Origin: Spirosoma sp. SC4-14
GTDB taxonomy: Bacteria > Bacteroidota > Bacteroidia > Cytophagales > Spirosomataceae
Direction of reading: 5' to 3'
Length of the DNA: 64,000 nt
Assembly: GCF_037201965.1 (NCBI RefSeq)
Contig: NZ_CP147518.1
Location: 6,069,001-6,133,000 of the forward strand
The notes beneath the pieces are model-generated. The model made no database searches. It worked only from the letters and a program-made list of their open reading frames with translations, and was not told the DNA's origin. The translations under genes and the position numbers were made by a program. Shown here one piece after another: positions 60,161 to 64,000 of the stretch (positions within the stretch are counted from its first letter, which is position 1; every line of letters starts with the position of its first letter).

Positions 60161-60607
60161 ATGAAACATTCAATTTGCCTCCTTTTTACTGTCGGCATCC
60201 TGCTTTCGGGTTGCTCAAAGTGGAATGTTGAGCCAAAAAATTTTTATAGTAGTGCAACAAGAGGTGACCTGGATACAAAGCCGTATGTATTGTATGACCT
60301 TGATCTGGGAGCCGTAAACGGAAGCGAGAATGCCGATTTCTACTGGCGGGCCATCGACCAGACCAGCTTTTATGTGAGCCCTACCAATGGGGCGGCCATA
60401 GCAGAAAGTAGTGTTCCCGATCCGTGGAATATCCCCTATCTCGATCTGATGAACCAGAATTTCAAGACCTCAACCATTACCGTAGGAACCTACAGCAATG
60501 CCATTGCCTACATAACCAACCAGGGTCGCTATGGCGCATTTCGCGTCAGCAATTACAGCTTTACCGACAATACGCTCAAAATAAGCTGGATTACCTATAG
60601 CCGATGA
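60161..60607 (+). CDS. Hypothetical lipoprotein, tandem paralogue 1
   Basis: Predicted lipoprotein of 148 aa. The lipobox LSGC is followed by SKWNVEPK, and the mature part has YDLDLGAVNGSENADFYWRAID and closes with NQGRYGAFRVSNYSF and ISWITYSR. The same blocks occur in the next gene (SRWNVEPK, FYWNVETY, NEGRYGIFRVDR, ITWLTYVK), so the two are tandem duplicates. No known family recognised. It lies 36 nt after the caspase gene. Confidence 0.72.
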   Translation: MKHSICLLFTVGILLSGCSKWNVEPKNFYSSATRGDLDTKPYVLYDLDLGAVNGSENADFYWRAIDQTSFYVSPTNGAAIAESSVPDPWNIPYLDLMNQNFKTSTITVGTYSNAIAYITNQGRYGAFRVSNYSFTDNTLKISWITYSR

Positions 60608-60646
60608 GCGTCTAAAATCGGCCGGACCAGATAACATCTTAACGTC

Positions 60647-61174
60647 ATGAAAAGGATAACGGTAACTGTCATATTAATTGGGTTGCTACTGGCAGCCTGC
60701 TCACGCTGGAATGTAGAGCCTAAAACAACTGCATCGGGGTCAGGTACCGGAACGGGCACGGATGGTTCCAAAACCGTTTTCTCAAAAGGCCAGGTCAGCG
60801 TTCCGGGACTGAAGGGATACGATCTGGACGCCGGTAAAATCACCGACGATGGAGCCCTTCCGGCCGATTTCTATTGGAATGTTGAAACCTATGCAGGTAA
60901 GTCGCGGGCCGATCTCTACGCACACAATGGAGCTAAGTTCACCATCACTACGCTGGACGTGTCTGTTCTGGACCGGCAACCGTCAACTCTGTATACAACA
61001 CTGACTCAGCAAACCTATACCGATTATCCCATTGCTACGGACTCGAGTATCCCGATTCGGCTCGGAACGGTCATTGCTTTTCAAACCAATGAAGGGCGCT
61101 ATGGTATATTCCGGGTCGACAGGCTGGGTACTGATTTAGTGCTCGCCATTACCTGGCTCACCTATGTCAAATAA
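60647..61174 (+). CDS. Hypothetical lipoprotein, tandem paralogue 2
   Basis: Predicted lipoprotein of 175 aa with lipobox LAAC and then SRWNVEPK. A Gly/Ser/Thr linker precedes the domain shared with the gene at 60161. It differs mainly by about 27 extra residues in the linker and a central insertion. Position 39 nt downstream of its paralogue suggests one transcript. A surface or periplasmic role is implied only by the signal. Confidence 0.72.
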   Translation: MKRITVTVILIGLLLAACSRWNVEPKTTASGSGTGTGTDGSKTVFSKGQVSVPGLKGYDLDAGKITDDGALPADFYWNVETYAGKSRADLYAHNGAKFTITTLDVSVLDRQPSTLYTTLTQQTYTDYPIATDSSIPIRLGTVIAFQTNEGRYGIFRVDRLGTDLVLAITWLTYVK

Positions 61175-61385
61175 AGTTGCGTTTCCTGTTTGCCGGGAAC
61201 AACACTTATCCGACTAACTAAATCGTGTAAGCGGTAGGTTTCCTTAATAACGACTCGAATATCTGTCTGTTAGACAAGTGCAGCCGTTCACTCATCGAAT
61301 CCGCCATTCACTCAAACCACCCGCCACAACGGAAAACAAATCGGTAAGTTGACTCCAAGTTTGGCGTTTCTAATCAGTCCAGACC

Positions 61386-63896
61386 ATGCTAACCCTTGCT
61401 TATACCGAAGAACTACGACGTGCCGTCAGCATTGCCCAGTCAGTTGCCCGGGAACATCAACACCAGATGTTCTCGCCGGGGCATCTGCTGACAGGTTTGC
61501 TACACAACGACGTAGGGCTGGCCTCGCAGCTAACCGTTTGGGACATCGATGTTCCGTACCTCCGCGACTGGGCCGATATTCGGGTTGAAACGTATCCTAA
61601 ATCGGCCCGTCCTGCCGAAGAACCTACCGGCGATACACAGGTACGGGCACTAATGGAAGTGGCCGATGTGGTTCGAATGAAACTGGGCGAAGTCGAACTG
61701 ACGCCACTGGCCGTTCTGATTGCTATGTGTAAGCCTGATGTGGCCTTTACACGCGACCAGCTTAAATCGTTTCCGCTTACCGAAAATCAGTTGCTGGAAA
61801 AAGCCCTGCTCGATGTTGGGTTTCAGCAGGCCATAAGCGGTCAAACCGGTGGTAGCAACGGTACGGCCAGCAATGGCCAGGCAACAACCGATAGCAAAGG
61901 AGCAGCAACGGGCAAAACACTCTTCAAATTCTGCATCGACCGAACGGCGTCGGCGCGCGACGGTAAACTTGATCCGATTGTTGGGCGCGACCGCGAAACC
62001 CGACAGATGATCGAAATTCTAGGCCGTAGGCTTAAACCCAACGTAATTATCACCGGTGAGCCGGGCGTAGGCAAAACAGCCCTTGTGGAAGGACTCGCGC
62101 AGCAGATTGTGGCAGGCAATGTGCCTCCGCACCTCAAAAATGCGCAGTTATTTCAACTCGATTTAGGATCATTGATTGCCGGAGCATCCTACAAAGGCGA
62201 AATTGAAGACCGGCTGAAAGGTATCCTGGCCGATCTGAAGCAGTTTGACCGGGCGTTGTTGTTCATCGACGAAATTCACATCCTGATGGACCCCAATGGC
62301 GGAGCTTCGGGAACTGTAAACCTGCTGAAACCCGAGTTAGCCCGTGGCGAACTAACCCTTATTGGTGCAACCACTAACGACGAATACCGCAAATATCTCG
62401 AAAAAGACGAAGCATTTGCCCGCCGTTTCGAAGTGCTTGGCGTCGACGAACCCGATGAGCAAACAGCGACCCGAATGGTGAAAACCATTTTGCCACTGTT
62501 CGAAAAACATCACCAGATTAAAGTAGCCGACACAACCGTTGCCGAAACCGTTCGCCTGGCCAAACGGTATCTGAAAGATCGGCGGCTACCCGATGCCGCC
62601 ATCGACCTGATCGACCGGACAATGGCGGCCATGAAACTGGCAACCGAAACAACTAAACCCGAAATCGATCGGCTACGTACAGAATTAGCCGATATTCGAT
62701 CTACATCGGAAACAAACGACCCATTAACGTATATACCAAACGTTAGATGGTTTGAACGCCAGATGAAGAACCGCCTGAGTCCGGTTTTGCTCGGGCAGGT
62801 TGAAGACGAGCTACAAACCGATTCGTTTGAATTGCCCGATGCGCTGGCCGATCATCTGGCAATGGTGTTAACCAAAATCGAAACCCTGGGCGAACAGATT
62901 CACGACACCATTGAACCAGCCGAAGTAGCCGCCGTTGTGGCCAACCGAACGGGTATTCCGCTCGGAAAAATTCAATCGAAAGAGCGCGACAAACTCCTCA
63001 CGCTGGACGAGCATCTGACCCAGCGCGTTATTGGCCAGGATCATGCCGTAAGGATCATTGCCGATGCCATTCTCGAAAATCGCTCTGGTCTGAGTCGGCC
63101 CGGTCAGCCGATTGGTTCGTTCTTTTTCTCAGGGCCAACGGGCACGGGCAAAACCGAACTGGCAAAATCGATGGCCGATTTTCTGTTCAACGATGAGCGG
63201 GCACTGATTCGGTTCGATATGTCGGAGTTCAAGGAAGAACATTCAGCAGCTTTGCTCTACGGTGCTCCTCCGGGTTATGTCGGCTACGAAAACGGAGGGT
63301 TGCTGGTCACCAAAATTCGTCAGCAACCTTTTGCGGTCGTGTTATTCGATGAAATTGAGAAAGCGCACCCATCGGTGTTCGATCTTTTTCTGCAAATTCT
63401 CGACGAAGGAATGCTCCACGACCGGCTAGGACGCGAGGGCGATTTTTCCAATGCCATTATTCTATTCACATCCAATATCGGTTCCGACTATGTTGTCGAA
63501 AAGGCGGCCCAGGGCGAAATAGCAGCATCGAACGATCTGCTGGAAATTATGGGACGCTATTTCCGTCCCGAATTTCTGGGCCGCCTAACCGAGATCATTC
63601 CCTTTCAGCCGATTTCGGAAGAAGCTATTATCAGCATTTTCAACATTCAGCTCAATTCGTTAATGAAAACCCTGGAAAAACAGGGCATCGCACTCACCAT
63701 TACCGACGATGCCCGGCGGCAACTCGCGCTGGAAGGTTACACGCCCAAATACGGAGCCCGACCCCTGCGCGGGGTTATCCGCAACCGTCTGCGCCGACCA
63801 CTCTCCCGCATGATCGTATCGGGCGAGATTGGCAAAGGAAGTTCATTAATGCTTTCGATCAATGAGGTTGGTGAGCTAAGTTTTCAACCACAATAA
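61386..63896 (+). CDS. ClpB/ClpV-like AAA+ ATPase (TssH candidate)
   Basis: Cytosolic Hsp100-type ATPase of 836 aa. The N domain (about 1-150) has MFSPGHLLTGLLHNDVGLASQL and a long insert absent in ClpB. The first AAA module has Walker A GEPGVGKTALVEG (about 224-236), Walker B RALLFIDEIHIL and GATTNDEYRKYLEKDEAFARRF. The middle domain is short, unlike disaggregase ClpB. The second AAA module has Walker A GPTGTGKTELAKS (about 583-595), AYVLFDEIEK-like VVLFDEIEKAHP and the C-terminal small domain. N domain plus short coiled coil favours the type VI sheath recycler TssH over ClpB/ClpC (inference). Confidence 0.82.
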   Translation: MLTLAYTEELRRAVSIAQSVAREHQHQMFSPGHLLTGLLHNDVGLASQLTVWDIDVPYLRDWADIRVETYPKSARPAEEPTGDTQVRALMEVADVVRMKLGEVELTPLAVLIAMCKPDVAFTRDQLKSFPLTENQLLEKALLDVGFQQAISGQTGGSNGTASNGQATTDSKGAATGKTLFKFCIDRTASARDGKLDPIVGRDRETRQMIEILGRRLKPNVIITGEPGVGKTALVEGLAQQIVAGNVPPHLKNAQLFQLDLGSLIAGASYKGEIEDRLKGILADLKQFDRALLFIDEIHILMDPNGGASGTVNLLKPELARGELTLIGATTNDEYRKYLEKDEAFARRFEVLGVDEPDEQTATRMVKTILPLFEKHHQIKVADTTVAETVRLAKRYLKDRRLPDAAIDLIDRTMAAMKLATETTKPEIDRLRTELADIRSTSETNDPLTYIPNVRWFERQMKNRLSPVLLGQVEDELQTDSFELPDALADHLAMVLTKIETLGEQIHDTIEPAEVAAVVANRTGIPLGKIQSKERDKLLTLDEHLTQRVIGQDHAVRIIADAILENRSGLSRPGQPIGSFFFSGPTGTGKTELAKSMADFLFNDERALIRFDMSEFKEEHSAALLYGAPPGYVGYENGGLLVTKIRQQPFAVVLFDEIEKAHPSVFDLFLQILDEGMLHDRLGREGDFSNAIILFTSNIGSDYVVEKAAQGEIAASNDLLEIMGRYFRPEFLGRLTEIIPFQPISEEAIISIFNIQLNSLMKTLEKQGIALTITDDARRQLALEGYTPKYGARPLRGVIRNRLRRPLSRMIVSGEIGKGSSLMLSINEVGELSFQPQ

Positions 63897-63911
63897 ACGC
63901 GGTTCAGAAAC

Positions 63912-64000
63912 ATGGAAGATTTATTACTTACCGATTCGTCGGATACGTATTCGCTGCCCGACTATGCTCCGCTTAGCGATTTCAAGCCAAATTATACCCC
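63912..64000 (+). CDS. Truncated gene at right edge
   Basis: ATG at 63912 opens a frame with no stop to the window end; about 29 residues beginning MEDLLLTDSSDTYSLPDYA. Not recognisable. It starts 15 nt after the ClpV-like stop on the same strand, so it is probably in the same operon; its identity would test the type VI hypothesis. Confidence 0.55.
   Translation, partial: MEDLLLTDSSDTYSLPDYAPLSDFKPNYT

Overview
The window reads as chromosome of a Bacteroidota member, most likely Cytophagales close to Spirosoma. This placement is inferred from family content and not from a search. The signs are a TonB-dependent receptor paired with a DUF4249 lipoprotein, three proteins with C-terminal type IX secretion (T9SS) sorting domains, a MarR-GNAT fusion regulator, several Bacteroidota-type -7 boxes (TAnnTTTG), weak Shine-Dalgarno sequences and roughly 50% GC. 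I saw no rRNA, tRNA, CRISPR array or prophage. One IS5-like insertion sequence is present.

Layout. 1-6.3 kb: the 3' part of a lytic transglycosylase, a TonB receptor/DUF4249 pair, a photolyase and a small TonB-C-like secreted protein. 6.5-11.2 kb: a CocE-type hydrolase and a copper export pair (CopZ-like chaperone and CopA-like ATPase). 11.4-15.7 kb: a soluble PAS histidine kinase, an acidic small protein and a T9SS FG-GAP protein. 15.8-26.8 kb: housekeeping genes (murF, ahcY, purQ) mixed with GDSL hydrolases, a MarR-GNAT regulator, an M1 peptidase and a 5'-nucleotidase split into two overlapping genes. 26.9-30.3 kb: an Old Yellow Enzyme, an ArsR regulator and a CotH/T9SS protein. 30.4-38.5 kb: a stress-type cluster (MscS channel, two double universal stress proteins, GNAT, AI-2E transporter, sterol desaturase-like protein, small unknowns). 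38.7-42.8 kb: a large repeat-bearing T9SS protein and a TPMT-like methyltransferase. 42.9-49.0 kb: a ybbP / metallophosphoesterase / ybbA / tesA cluster. 49.0-57.5 kb: the IS element, then tamA and tamB. 58.1-64 kb: an Ig-like membrane protein, an exported caspase-fold protein, two paralogous lipoproteins, a ClpV/TssH-like ATPase and a truncated last gene; this may be the edge of a type VI secretion locus continuing to the right.

Most notable signal. Four intergenic arrays, each of exactly four 11-bp units headed by CTTAR (three of the sixteen heads vary slightly), lie at 33059-33102, 37276-37319, 37428-37471 and 38583-38626. Each has the same polarity relative to the stress-cluster gene it precedes, and I saw no other such array in the window. 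They look like operators of an OmpR/PhoB-type response regulator and would define a compact stress regulon: GNAT-usp-mscS, usp2 with its small partner, a single-pass sensor-like protein and an 82-aa protein. A second theme is a set of long, locus-specific inverted repeats at gene ends, several of which include the stop codon of one or both flanking genes.
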